From Desulfovibrio fairfieldensis (GTDB lineage: Bacteria > Desulfobacterota > Desulfovibrionia > Desulfovibrionales > Desulfovibrionaceae): 64,000 bases of DNA. The translations under genes and the position numbers were made by a program. The notes under the pieces are model-generated. The model was given only the letters and a program-made list of their open reading frames with translations. It made no database searches and had not been told where the DNA came from. Below are positions 9,421-18,391 of this stretch, in pieces. The stretch lies in contig NZ_CP014229.1 of assembly GCF_001553605.1 (NCBI RefSeq), forward strand, positions 2,012,501-2,076,500, given 5' to 3'. The first letter of the stretch is position 1; each line of letters starts with the position of its first letter.

Positions 9421-10701
9421 ATGGACGCCATCCGCTACATCCACGCGGCCGATCTGCATCTGGACACGCCCTTTCAGGGCCTTTCGCGCGAGACCGCCCA
9501 GGGCGGCCATCTGGCGCGCCTGCTGCATGAAGCCACCTTCACGGCCCTGGAGCGCCTTTTCCGCTTCTGCGAGGCTGAAAAGCCAGATTTTCTGGTGCTG
9601 GCCGGCGATATCTACAATCAGGAAAACCACAGCGTCAAAGCCCAGCTCAAGTTGCGCGACGGCTGCGACCGTCTGAACAGACTGGGCATCCGCGTATTTC
9701 TGGCCCACGGCAATCACGACCCGCTGGATTCGCGCCTCAACGCCGTGGAATGGCCGGACAACGTCACGGTTTTCGGCCCGGAACCGGAACGGCATGTTCT
9801 GGAAAAAGACGGCCGACCGCTGGCCGTTATCCACGGCATCAGCCACGCCCGGGCCAGGGAGGGCCGCAATCTGGCCCGCCTGTTCGAACGCGACGCGCGG
9901 TATGACTGCTTCCAGCTGGGCGTGCTGCACTGCACGGTGGAAGGCGAGAGCAAGGCCGACCGCTACGCCCCCTGTTCCCTGGATGATCTCAAGGCCGGGG
10001 GCCTGGACGCCTGGGCCTTGGGGCACGTGCACGAGCGCCGCGTACTCTCGGAGACGCCCTTTGTCGCCTATCCCGGCAATGCCCAGGGCCTGCACGTCAA
10101 TGAGCCGGGTCCGCGCGGCTGCCTGCTGGTCACGGTCGCGCCCAGAGGCGGTGCCTACGCCTGCGCCTCCACATTTCTGCGCCTGGGACCCGTGCAGTGG
10201 GAGAAGCTGGACCTGGACCTGGACGGCGTGGACCATCTGGACGAGGTGGAACGCCGCCTGAACCACTGCCTGGAGAAAGCGGCGGAAGCCGCCGATCCCG
10301 GCTGCGAGGCCCTTATGGCCCGTGTAACCCTGAGCGGACGCACCAGTCTGGACGCCCTGCTGCGTGACGCGGCCAATCAGGAGGATCTGGCCGAGCGCCT
10401 GCGCCATCTGAGTTCGGGCACGCCGGGAGTCTGGCTCAAGGACCTGCGGGTGGAAACCCGTTCCCTTACGGAACGCTCCGAATATCTGCAGCGCGAGGAT
10501 CTGCTGGGCGAAGCCATGCGTCTGGCCGAACGCATGCGCGAAAGCCGGGAAGCCCTGCAGGAAGTGGCCGGTCCGGCTCTGCATCCGCTGTTCGGGCACA
10601 ACCGTCTGCGCAAGGTGCTGGCCCAGCCCGACGAGACGCAAATGCAGGCCCTGCTGCAGGAGGCCGAACGCCTCTGCATGGATCTGCTGGAGGTCCGCTG
10701 A
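9421..10701 (+). CDS. SbcD/Mre11-type DNA nuclease, YhaO-like
   Basis: This is a metallophosphoesterase exonuclease of 426 aa that probably forms a DNA double-strand-break or stalled-fork processing complex with the next gene. All metal-ligand motifs are present: 'YIHAADLHLDTPF', 'FLVLAGDIYNQENH', 'LAHGNHDPLD', 'LGVLHCTVEG' and 'WALGHVHER'. The leader resembles Bacillus YhaO more than E. coli SbcD. An in-frame TTG at 9415 was rejected because the AGCGAGG site fits the ATG at 9421. The stop codon overlaps the start of the ATPase gene by one base (TGATG), which shows coupling. Confidence 0.85.
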   Translation: MDAIRYIHAADLHLDTPFQGLSRETAQGGHLARLLHEATFTALERLFRFCEAEKPDFLVLAGDIYNQENHSVKAQLKLRDGCDRLNRLGIRVFLAHGNHDPLDSRLNAVEWPDNVTVFGPEPERHVLEKDGRPLAVIHGISHARAREGRNLARLFERDARYDCFQLGVLHCTVEGESKADRYAPCSLDDLKAGGLDAWALGHVHERRVLSETPFVAYPGNAQGLHVNEPGPRGCLLVTVAPRGGAYACASTFLRLGPVQWEKLDLDLDGVDHLDEVERRLNHCLEKAAEAADPGCEALMARVTLSGRTSLDALLRDAANQEDLAERLRHLSSGTPGVWLKDLRVETRSLTERSEYLQREDLLGEAMRLAERMRESREALQEVAGPALHPLFGHNRLRKVLAQPDETQMQALLQEAERLCMDLLEVR

Positions 10702-13700
10702 TGTATATTGAATCCTTCCGCATCGACGGCTTCGGCATCTTTTCCGGCGTGCAGGTGGAGAATCTGCCGCCGGGCCTGTCCATTTTTCTGGGCCGCAATG
10801 AAGCGGGCAAATCCACCTGCCTGGAATTCCTGCGCTCCATGCTCACGGGCTACCCCGATCCCCGCAGCCGCGAGGCCAAACGCAGCTATGCGCCCCTGCG
10901 CGGCGGCCAGGCCGGAGGCAGCCTCGTGCTGCGCGCGGACGAGCGGGAACCCCTGCATCTGACGCGGCGGCCGGGTTCGGGCGGCGGCATGCTGACCCTG
11001 AGCGAAGCGGACGGCGGCATGCTGCCGCCGGAACTGTTGCGGCAGCTGCTCTTCGGCGTCAGCCGCGAGGTCTACCGCAATGTCTTCGGCTTCAGCCTGA
11101 GCGAGCTGGAGAGCTTTGAAAGCCTGAGCGCCGAGGGCGTGCGCAACGCCCTGTACGGCGCGAGCTTCGGCCCGGGCCTGCGCGCGCCCGGCGACGTGCT
11201 GAAAATCCTGGAACGGCAGGCCGAGGACATTTTCAAGAGCGGCGGCAGCAAACCGGCGCTCAACGCGGCCATCCGTCAACTGGAAGAGCTGCGCGGCAAA
11301 ATCGAGGACGTGGCCGTGGAATGCGCGGGCTTTGACGGCCTGGCCCTGGAGCTCTCGCGTAAAAAAACGGCCTTGGCCGACCTGCGCCGCCATAAAAGCG
11401 AATTGGAAGAGGAGCGTCGCCTGCTGGAGCGCCGTCTGGGCGTCTGGCGGCAATGGGACGAATGGCGCATGGCCGGTGTCCGGCTGGAACGCCTGACCCC
11501 GGTGAGCGAAAGCTTTCCCGAAGACGGTCCGGCGCGCCTGGCCCGCGCCCAGCAGGCCCGCGAAACCTGCGAACGCCAGTTGGCCGCGCACCGGGAAAAA
11601 CTGGCCCGCCTGCGCGAACGGCGCGACGCCGTACAGGTGAATCAGGCCCTGCTGGACGCCCTGCCCGAGCTGCGCCGCCTCTCCGAGCGCAAGAGCGGCT
11701 ACCGCCAGGCCCAGAGCCTGCTGTCCGGCCAGGAGGACAATTGCCGCCGGGCCGAGGCGGATCTGAACCGTGAGCTGACCCGGCTGGGGCCCGGCTGGAG
11801 CTGCGAGCGCATCCGCACCACGGACCGCTCTCTCTTTGCCCGCGAAGATCTGGAAAAACAGGCCCGCGAAATGGCGGCGGCGGGTTCGGCCCATCAGGCC
11901 GCCGTGGACGCTCTGACCAAGGCCAACCGCGATGTGGAAAGCGCCGAGCGGGATGTGGCCGCGGCCCGGAACGCTCTGACCATGCTCCCCGCGCCCGTGG
12001 CCGCCCTGGACGACGAGGCCCGCGACGATCTGCGCCAGACCCTGGCCCGGCTGGAGGAAGACCGCCGCCAGTTGCCGGGCCGTCAGCGCGCTCTGCACAA
12101 TGCGCGCACCACATTTGCACGAGCCTATGATCCTCTGCGCCTGGCGGCCCCAAGCGGGACATCCGGTAATGGCGACAATGGCGGCAACAGCGTAACTTCC
12201 GCTCACAACGGACCGCGCGAGATTCTTGACGGCCTGCTGGCTCGCCAGGAGGAAGCCCTGGCATTGGCCGGCGAGGTGCAGGAACGCCTGCGCGAGGCGG
12301 GTGAAGCCGCCCAGGCCGTGCAACAGGCCGGAGAACAGGTGGACGCGTTCAAGAACCGCATGGATGAATTGCGCGAGGCCCAGCGCCATGCCAGCGGCCC
12401 CAGCCGTGAGGCTCTGGACGCCCGCGCGGCGGCCCTGCGCTCTCTGCGGGCTCTGTCCGCCAGCATGGCTACAGAGCGCGAACGCCTTCAGGAGCTGGAC
12501 AACAGGATCAACAGCGAACAGGCCCCCTCGCCGGTCAAAAGTCTGCCGCTGATCGTGGTGGGCGCGGCGCTCATCGCAACGGGTGTGGGCATTCTGCTGG
12601 CTTACTGGCGCTGGGGTTTGATCAGCTTCCCGCTCACGGACGCGCTGGCCCTGCCCGTCAGCCTCTGGTCCGGCTATCTGGTACTGGCCTGCGGCGTGGG
12701 CTTTCTGGCCGGGGGCCTGCCGCGCAGCGGTCCCGAAGCCAAGCGCCACCAGCGGGAAATGGCGCAATTGCAGAGCCGCCGCGAGACCTGCGCCCTGCAC
12801 GTGGCCGAACTGGGCGAGCAGGCCCGCCAGCTTTGCGCCGCGGCGGGTGTGGAGAGTATGGATCTCGTCACCCTGGAAGCCACGGAAATGCTTCTGGAGC
12901 GCGAACGCGAGCAGTGTTTCAACGAAGAACGTTCCCTCCGGGACATGGAGGCGCTGCAACGCGAGATGGGCCTGGCCAAGACTCAGGTGGGCGTTCTGCA
13001 GGGCAAGGCCCACGAAATGGAAGGCGCTGTCCAGCAGACCCGCCGCCGCTGGCATGAGCTCATGCTGGCCCAGCGCGTCAGCAATGTGCCGTCGCCGGAA
13101 AGCGCGGCCGCCTTTTTCGCCAGGGCTGAATCCGCCCGTCTGGCTTTTGGCGGCGTGGCCGCCGCCGAAGCTGAACTGCGCGCCTTGGAGGACGATCTCC
13201 GCGGTCTGGAAGAGCGCATGCGCGCCGTGCCCGCCGTGGCCGAACGCCTGACGGAAGAGGCGGACTGCGCAGCTCTGGTGGAATGCGTGCGCCAGGTGCT
13301 GGAATCCTGCCGAGAGGCCGACGCCGCGCGTGAACAGCGCATCAAGGCGGCCGCCGCCCTCCAGAATCATGAAAACGAGCTGGAACGGGCGCAGAACCGC
13401 CAGAACGAGGCCTTGGAACACTTGCGCGCGGCGGAAGAACGCCTGGGAGCGGCCCGCGAAACCTGGAGCCGCTGCCTGCAGGGGCTCGGCCTGGGCGAGG
13501 ATCTGGACCCGGAGACCGTGCGCGAAGCCCTCAAGTACATGGAAAACTGCCTGGCGGCCGAGTCGGCTCTGGAGCGTGCCCGCACCGAACTGGCACAAGG
13601 CCGCGCGGAACTGGCGGCCCTGCGCGAACCACTGGCGGCCCTGCTGGCCTCCCTGTCGCGGGATCCGCTTCAGGATGCGGACGCCGCTCCGGACTGGCTG

Positions 13701-14717
13701 TCCAGCCTGGACGCTGCCCTGGCCTCGGCCGAAAGCATGGCCCAGGCCCAGGACGAACGCGCCCGCCTCTCCGGCCTGCTGGCCGAGGAGGAGGACGACG
13801 TGCGCGCGGGTGAGGCGGCCCTCGGCGAAGCCCGCAACAATGAGCGCAATCTGCTGGCTCTGGCCGGGGCGCGGGACGCCGAGGACTTTTTACGTCTGGC
13901 CGCCCTGCGCGACGAGCAGCGGGATCTGGCCCGCCGCCGTCAGGACCTGGAGGACGCCCTGCGTCTGGCCGCCGATACCCTGCCCTTGCCGGAATTTCTG
14001 GCCTCCTTCCGGGAAGAGGAACAGGAGAGCCAGGAAAAACGCAGCGCCGCCATTCAGGAAGAACTCAACGGCATCCAGGACGAGGAACAGGAGCTGGCCA
14101 CCGCCGTGGCCGGTCTGAGCGCCAAGGTTACGGCCCTGGCCCGGACCGACGATCTGGCGGAACTGCGCCAGCAGGAAGCGCTGCTGCTGGAAAGCATGGA
14201 GCGTATGGCTCTGGCCTGGAGCCGTCGGGCCCTGGCCCGCGAAATCCTGCTCAACGCCAAGCGCATTTTTGAGCGCGAGCGCCAGCCGGAGGTCATCCGC
14301 CAGGCCTCGGACATCTTCGCCCGCATCACGGGCCGCCGCTGGCGGGGCATCAGCGCCTCGCTGGAAAATTCGAGCCTGAGCATTTTGCCCGACCAGGGCG
14401 AACCGGTGCCGCCGGAATCCTTGAGCCGCGGCACGCAGGAACAGGCCTATCTGGCCCTGCGCCTGGCCTACATCAAAAACCACGCGGCCCATGCCGCGCC
14501 CCTGCCCGTGATCATGGACGAGGTGCTGGTCAACTTCGACCCGGAACGGGCCGAACGCACAGCGCGGGCCTTCGCGGAACTGGCCGACGGCAAGGAAGGC
14601 CCGGCTCATCAGCTGCTCTACTTCACCTGCCAGCCGCATATGGTGGATGTGCTGCGCGCCGCCGCGCCGGGCGCGGCCCTGTTTACCGTGGAAAACGGCG
14701 GCATCACGGCGGGATAA
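10701..14717 (+). CDS. SbcC/YhaN-like SMC-family ATPase
   Basis: This large ATPase of 1338 aa is partner of the YhaO-like nuclease. Residues 1-40 give the SMC-type N-terminus with Walker A GRNEAGKST at 31-39. Long Glu/Arg/Ala-rich coiled coils follow on both sides of a central hydrophobic pair (about residues 613-680, 'LPLIVVGAALIATGVGILL' and 'LVLACGVGFLAGGL'), as in YhaN and unlike E. coli SbcC. The C-terminal head has the signature 'LSRGTQEQAYLALRLAY' and Walker B 'PLPVIMDEVLVNFD'. No zinc-hook CxxC is obvious at the apex, and the membrane-like hairpin takes its place. This suggests membrane-associated DNA repair. Confidence 0.88.
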   Translation: MYIESFRIDGFGIFSGVQVENLPPGLSIFLGRNEAGKSTCLEFLRSMLTGYPDPRSREAKRSYAPLRGGQAGGSLVLRADEREPLHLTRRPGSGGGMLTLSEADGGMLPPELLRQLLFGVSREVYRNVFGFSLSELESFESLSAEGVRNALYGASFGPGLRAPGDVLKILERQAEDIFKSGGSKPALNAAIRQLEELRGKIEDVAVECAGFDGLALELSRKKTALADLRRHKSELEEERRLLERRLGVWRQWDEWRMAGVRLERLTPVSESFPEDGPARLARAQQARETCERQLAAHREKLARLRERRDAVQVNQALLDALPELRRLSERKSGYRQAQSLLSGQEDNCRRAEADLNRELTRLGPGWSCERIRTTDRSLFAREDLEKQAREMAAAGSAHQAAVDALTKANRDVESAERDVAAARNALTMLPAPVAALDDEARDDLRQTLARLEEDRRQLPGRQRALHNARTTFARAYDPLRLAAPSGTSGNGDNGGNSVTSAHNGPREILDGLLARQEEALALAGEVQERLREAGEAAQAVQQAGEQVDAFKNRMDELREAQRHASGPSREALDARAAALRSLRALSASMATERERLQELDNRINSEQAPSPVKSLPLIVVGAALIATGVGILLAYWRWGLISFPLTDALALPVSLWSGYLVLACGVGFLAGGLPRSGPEAKRHQREMAQLQSRRETCALHVAELGEQARQLCAAAGVESMDLVTLEATEMLLEREREQCFNEERSLRDMEALQREMGLAKTQVGVLQGKAHEMEGAVQQTRRRWHELMLAQRVSNVPSPESAAAFFARAESARLAFGGVAAAEAELRALEDDLRGLEERMRAVPAVAERLTEEADCAALVECVRQVLESCREADAAREQRIKAAAALQNHENELERAQNRQNEALEHLRAAEERLGAARETWSRCLQGLGLGEDLDPETVREALKYMENCLAAESALERARTELAQGRAELAALREPLAALLASLSRDPLQDADAAPDWLSSLDAALASAESMAQAQDERARLSGLLAEEEDDVRAGEAALGEARNNERNLLALAGARDAEDFLRLAALRDEQRDLARRRQDLEDALRLAADTLPLPEFLASFREEEQESQEKRSAAIQEELNGIQDEEQELATAVAGLSAKVTALARTDDLAELRQQEALLLESMERMALAWSRRALAREILLNAKRIFERERQPEVIRQASDIFARITGRRWRGISASLENSSLSILPDQGEPVPPESLSRGTQEQAYLALRLAYIKNHAAHAAPLPVIMDEVLVNFDPERAERTARAFAELADGKEGPAHQLLYFTCQPHMVDVLRAAAPGAALFTVENGGITAG

Positions 14718-14746
14718 GCCGCAAGCCCAAGGATACATAAAAAACA

Positions 14747-14780
14747 CGGGCCGGTTGCATACGCGACCGGCTCGCTTTTT
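14747..14780. terminator. Bidirectional terminator between yhaN-like gene and EamA gene
   Basis: The stem CGGGCCGGT/ACCGGCTCG has a 10-base loop. It is followed by CTTTTT on the plus strand and preceded by AAAAAA, which gives a T-run on the minus strand. It serves both convergent genes. Confidence 0.8.
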
Positions 14781-15741
14781 ATGCCTGCATGCGCTGACGC
14801 GCCGCCCTGTAGTGGGCCCTGCGTCGGACATTGCGGCGGTGCAGGATCTGCCGCGCCTGGGTAAGCAGGTAAACGCCGGACAAAATGCCCCCCGCGCCGA
14901 AGCATTCCTGCCAGTAAAAATCCTCATCCAGCACGATCACACCCGCCGCCACGCCCACCAGGGGCATGATGTTCAGAAAAACGGCGGCCAGGCTGGCCCC
15001 GACCATCTTGACGCCGAGGTTCCAGAAAACCATGGCGCAAACTCCGCCCATCCAGATGATATAGGCCATATAGGCTATTCCCGCCGGGGACAGCGGCGCG
15101 TAGTGCAGTTCATCCGTGATCAGGCCGTAGACCAGGGTGGTCAGCGCCCCGAACACGCCGGCCCAGGCCGTTGTGCCCAGTGCCGAAAGATGGTGCATGA
15201 CCCGGAAGCCGATCAGCATATACGCGGCCCAGCCCAACTGGGCGAAGAAAAAAAGCAGGTCGCCGTAATTGAAGGAAATCCGCAGCAGGATCGCCAGCGA
15301 GCCCTTGCTGATGAGCACCAGGACGCCCAAAAGGGAAATGACAATGCCCAGCCACTGGATGGGCAAAAGCCGCTCACGCAGAAAAAGCACGGCCAACAGG
15401 GCCGTGACCGCCGGTGTGGTGGAGGCGATCAGGGTGGCATTGCCCACAGTGGAATACTGCAGGCCGGTGAACTGGGCCACATTGTTCACGGCCACGCCGC
15501 ATACGCCCATGCAAAAGAGCGGAAAGAGCGCCGAGAGAGGGGGCAGCAAAGGCGTTCTGTGTCGCCAGCGCATGATCAGAAAAATGGTGGCGCTGATCAG
15601 CACGAAGCGCACCACGGTCAGGCTCACCGGTGTGATTTCCCGCACGGCCAGTTTGATGAAAAGCGGCTGGATGCCCCAAATAGCGGCGGTCAGGGCCAGA
15701 AGGCCGTAAAATTTCCCCACTGCTTGTCGCCGTCGGTTCAT
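14779..15741 (-). CDS. EamA/DMT-family membrane transporter
   Basis: This is a drug/metabolite-type exporter of 320 aa with about ten hydrophobic helices in two EamA repeats. The first repeat starts 'FYGLLALTAAIWGIQPLFIK' and the second starts 'YGDLLFFFAQLGWAAYMLIG'. Typical substrates are amino acids, metabolites or drugs; this one cannot be specified. The frame is open to an ATG at 15774, but the ATG at 15741 has a better-placed GAGAG site and gives the usual family N-terminus. A Fur-box-like site lies about 80-100 bases upstream, in the shared divergent region with the Cys-rich gene, so iron control is possible. Confidence 0.85.
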   Translation of the reverse strand: MNRRRQAVGKFYGLLALTAAIWGIQPLFIKLAVREITPVSLTVVRFVLISATIFLIMRWRHRTPLLPPLSALFPLFCMGVCGVAVNNVAQFTGLQYSTVGNATLIASTTPAVTALLAVLFLRERLLPIQWLGIVISLLGVLVLISKGSLAILLRISFNYGDLLFFFAQLGWAAYMLIGFRVMHHLSALGTTAWAGVFGALTTLVYGLITDELHYAPLSPAGIAYMAYIIWMGGVCAMVFWNLGVKMVGASLAAVFLNIMPLVGVAAGVIVLDEDFYWQECFGAGGILSGVYLLTQARQILHRRNVRRRAHYRAARQRMQA

Positions 15742-15820
15742 GCTCTGCTCTCGAGGTAAGAAGGATCGGCGCATTTTGCGTCAAATTCCACGCAAATGCC
15801 ATCTGTGTTTGCAAGAATTT

Positions 15821-15839
15821 TTTGAAAATGAATTTCAAT
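15821..15839. promoter_or_regulatory. Candidate Fur box in divergent promoter region
   Basis: TTTGAAAATGAATTTCAAT contains the 7-1-7 core TGAAAAT-G-AATTTCA, which is nearly palindromic and close to the Fur consensus TGATAATnATTATCA (three changes, each A/T swaps). It overlaps a possible promoter (TTGAAA...TATTGA), 69 bases before the small Cys-rich gene, and also lies upstream of the EamA gene. Confidence 0.6.
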
Positions 15840-15905
15840 TCTATTGACAGAAATCCCGGCCTGTGCAAAAGTCAGCCATCCACACATGCAACGCGGAGAA
15901 AAAAT

Positions 15906-16313
15906 ATGGATTCTGCCTGCACAGCCGTGCAATCTCTGGATGTCAGCCACAGGTTCAGCCATGACAATCTTCACATCCGCTTTAATTCACGTTTTGATCC
16001 ACCGCAAGCCAGTGTCTTGATAAATCTTCTGCAACGCTACTATCAATCATGCAAGCGTATTTTCATTGATGTCCGTGAGGTTGAACAGCCGAACCCTGTC
16101 GCAGCCGCCGCGCTCAAGGCCGCTTTTCTGCATGCCGATTACGAGCCGCAACAAATTGTTTTCAAGGGCAACAGCGGCTTTGCGCTGGCGATCAGCGGCA
16201 ACAAGGTGCTGCTTGTACCGGAAAAGAAGCCTGAAGGGCACGTCTGCCGGGGTAACTGCGCGCACTGCCGTTGCGGACACAAGAAGGCGCGTTCCGAGTC
16301 CAAGACCGCGTAA
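15906..16313 (+). CDS. Small STAS-like protein with Cys-rich tail, probably iron-regulated
   Basis: This is a 135-aa protein. Residues 10-105 look like a small alpha/beta domain with a STAS-like alternation ('LHIRFNSRFDPPQASVLINL', 'RIFIDVREVEQPNPVAAAAL', 'NSGFALAISGNKVLLV'). The tail 'HVCRGNCAHCRCGHKKAR' has four Cys and two His in a CxxxCxxCxC spacing that could bind a metal or Fe-S cluster. The start at 15906 was chosen for GGAG seven bases upstream; the frame runs open to 15822. A Fur-box-like site lies in its promoter. No function can be assigned; it is a candidate iron-homeostasis or redox protein. A 174-base gap with a promoter for the porin follows. Confidence 0.7.
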   Translation: MDSACTAVQSLDVSHRFSHDNLHIRFNSRFDPPQASVLINLLQRYYQSCKRIFIDVREVEQPNPVAAAALKAAFLHADYEPQQIVFKGNSGFALAISGNKVLLVPEKKPEGHVCRGNCAHCRCGHKKARSESKTA

Positions 16314-16368
16314 TATCCGCCCCGGAAAGAATTGGGGCTTTTCCCGGGCGGATTGTGGGAAATAATTA

Positions 16369-16398
16369 TTGTTACATTTTATAAAATCGTGTTATTAT
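16369..16398 (+). promoter_or_regulatory. Promoter candidate for the porin gene
   Basis: TTGTTA (16369-16374) and TTATTA/TATTAT (16392-16398) are separated by 17-18 bases inside an AT-rich stretch of about 45 bases that contrasts with the GC-rich surroundings. The start codon is about 90 bases downstream. Confidence 0.5.
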
Positions 16399-16487
16399 TA
16401 TAAACGCAACAACGCTGCCGGCTCCGGACAGCCAAGGGAAGCGCCGGAAGGCGGGCGGCATAAACCATAAGCCCTGAGGAGTGAGGC

Positions 16488-18107
16488 ATGAGCAAGAAAA
16501 AGGAAACACTGGGAAGGTTCAAGAAACAGTGCATGGTGGTCCTGCTGGCCGCCGGCCTGTTCCTGGGCGCAACGGGGAGCGCCAAGGCCATTGATTTCAA
16601 GGCCCAAGGCGAATGGCTGGTGGGCTTCGGCGCCGGTGACGACTCGCTGATCAGCAAAATGAATGACAAAGGCGCCAGCAAACAGAAGGCTGACAGCGAC
16701 GACAAGTTCGCCGCCGCACAGCGCGTCCGTCTGCAGATCGACGCGGTGGCTTCCGAAGCCCTGTCCGGCACAGTTTTCTTTGAGATCGGCGACCAGACCT
16801 GGGGCAAGGCTGACGAAGGCGGCGCGCTGGGCGCGGACGGCAACGGTGTTATCAAGCTGAAGAACGCCTACATCGACTGGATGGTGCCCCAGACCGACCT
16901 GAAGCTCCGTATGGGCCTCCAGGCCGTGGCCCTGCCCAACGTGGCCGGCGGCTCCGCCGTCATGGACGGCGATGTGGCCGCCGTGGTGGCCAACTACAAG
17001 TTCAACGAGAACGTGGGGCTCACCGCCCTCTGGATGCGCCCGGTCAACGATAACTACTCGGGCTGGCTGGATGCCAATGACAATCGCCGGGAAGCAAATT
17101 ACCTGGACAACATCGACCTCTTCGCCCTGAGCCTGCCGCTGACCTTCGACGGTTTTGAAATCACGCCCTGGGTCATGTACGGCATGATGGGCAAGAACGC
17201 TCTGGACGGCCTGGATGCCGACGACAATAGCAACCCCTGGTCCCGGCCCGGCAGAGCCGGGAGTAACCAGTGGGGCACAGCGGACGGCGCTCTGAGTTAT
17301 ACCCTTAACGGACTGTATCCGGGCTTCAATCACAATGGTCTGGGGAGCACCAGCAAGGCCTACGGTTCCATGTTCTGGGCCGGCCTGCCCATCGCCATCA
17401 CGGCTCTGGATCCCTGGAACTTCGAGCTGGATCTGAATTACGGCTACGTGGAAGCCATGGGCCGCTTTGACGTGGAAAAACGCTTCGGCTCCGGCGACTG
17501 GAAGCGCGGCAGCACCGAGCGTCAGGGCTTTCTGGCCAAGGCCCTCGTTGAATACAAGATGGAATGGGGTGTTCCCGGCATCTTCGGCTGGTACGCATCG
17601 GGCGACGACGGCGACGTGAAAAACGGTTCCGAACGCATGCCTTCCATTGCGGCCGCGGGCAACTTCACCTCCTTCATGGGCGACGGCAACTTGGCCTGGG
17701 CCCCCAATGGGGCATGGTATGACCGCGATCTGAGCTACGCGGGCACCTGGGGCGTGGGTCTGCAGATCCGTGATATGAGCTTTGTGGAAGATCTCAAACA
17801 CACTTTCCGCGTGGCCTACTGGGGCGGCACCAACAGTCCCTCCATGGTCAAGTACATGGACAGTTCCACGGCCTGGAGCTCCGGCTACGGCACCAACGAC
17901 GGCCCGTATCTGACCACCAACGACGGCCTACTGGAATTCAACCTGGTCAACTCCTGGCAGATCTACGAAAACCTGGAAGCCAACCTGGAACTGGGCTACA
18001 TCGTCAACATGATTGACGACGATACCTGGAAGAAAGGCTATATGCCAGATTCCTACGAGAAGCAGGACGCCTGGAAAGCTCAACTCGTCTTTGCCTATAC
18101 CTTCTAG
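16488..18107 (+). CDS. Outer membrane porin, Desulfovibrio-type homotrimeric family
   Basis: This 539-aa outer-membrane beta-barrel protein starts with a signal peptide (basic MSKKKETLGRFKKQ, hydrophobic core, cleavage near GSAKA-IDF). The mature part is rich in alternating polar/aromatic strands typical of porins, such as 'VRLQIDAVASEALSGTVFFE' and 'LKLRMGLQAVALPN'. The last residues 'KAQLVFAYTF' end in Phe, the usual signal for barrel assembly. It resembles the abundant porins of Desulfovibrionaceae that admit small solutes such as anions and organic acids. The strong AT-rich promoter region suggests high expression. Its TAG stop is the first part of the palindromic element at 18104-18255. 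Confidence 0.85.
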   Translation: MSKKKETLGRFKKQCMVVLLAAGLFLGATGSAKAIDFKAQGEWLVGFGAGDDSLISKMNDKGASKQKADSDDKFAAAQRVRLQIDAVASEALSGTVFFEIGDQTWGKADEGGALGADGNGVIKLKNAYIDWMVPQTDLKLRMGLQAVALPNVAGGSAVMDGDVAAVVANYKFNENVGLTALWMRPVNDNYSGWLDANDNRREANYLDNIDLFALSLPLTFDGFEITPWVMYGMMGKNALDGLDADDNSNPWSRPGRAGSNQWGTADGALSYTLNGLYPGFNHNGLGSTSKAYGSMFWAGLPIAITALDPWNFELDLNYGYVEAMGRFDVEKRFGSGDWKRGSTERQGFLAKALVEYKMEWGVPGIFGWYASGDDGDVKNGSERMPSIAAAGNFTSFMGDGNLAWAPNGAWYDRDLSYAGTWGVGLQIRDMSFVEDLKHTFRVAYWGGTNSPSMVKYMDSSTAWSSGYGTNDGPYLTTNDGLLEFNLVNSWQIYENLEANLELGYIVNMIDDDTWKKGYMPDSYEKQDAWKAQLVFAYTF

Positions 18108-18255
18108 GGCGCGTTAACACTACTGGGATTTTGTTCGCTGGCTAGGAAAACGACCCTTTTATGAAGGGAGCGTACTCTTACGGTACGTGACCGGAATAAA
18201 AGATGAAGTTCGACGACGCCAGCGGGCGAAAGAACGTAGTGTTAACACGCCCTAG
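18104..18255 (+). repeat. Palindromic structured element E, copy 1
   Basis: This is an imperfect palindrome of about 152 bases. The outer arms are CTAGGGCGCGTTAACACTAC and its complement near 18233-18255. Inside, GCTGGC/GCCAGC, CTTTTAT/ATAAAAG and CGTAC/GTACG stems surround the conserved segments AGGAAAAC and ACTCTT. It begins in the porin stop codon. A second copy at 50259-50389 shares the layout and unpaired segments but has different arm sequences that still pair. Confidence 0.75.
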
Positions 18256-18331
18256 AGCAGTTCATGCCTTACATGTTCCGGTAAACGGTTAACGCCCCTC
18301 TACGTGTGCGATTCCTTCCCGCGCACAAACA

Positions 18332-18360
18332 TAAGGCCGTCCCACGGGGGGACGGCCTTA
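18332..18360. terminator. Strong hairpin, probable terminator of the aminotransferase gene
   Basis: TAAGGCCGTCCC/GGGACGGCCTTA are 12-base perfect arms with a short loop, 31 bases beyond the end of the minus-strand aminotransferase gene. The T-runs on either side are weak. Between 18256 and 18331 there is nothing recognisable apart from AGAGCAG, a fragment seen in other repeats. Confidence 0.55.
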
Positions 18361-18391
18361 TGCGTTGGAAGATATCTGCCGAGGTCACTGT

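Noticed and set aside
9415-9423. TTG start for the YhaO-like nuclease
   Set aside because: The AGCGAGG site would be only two bases from TTG 9415 but eight from ATG 9421, so the ATG was preferred.
10377-13598. A 1073-codon minus-strand open frame inside the SbcC/YhaN-like gene
   Set aside because: The sense gene has Walker motifs and coiled coils; the antisense product has no family features and overlaps it fully.
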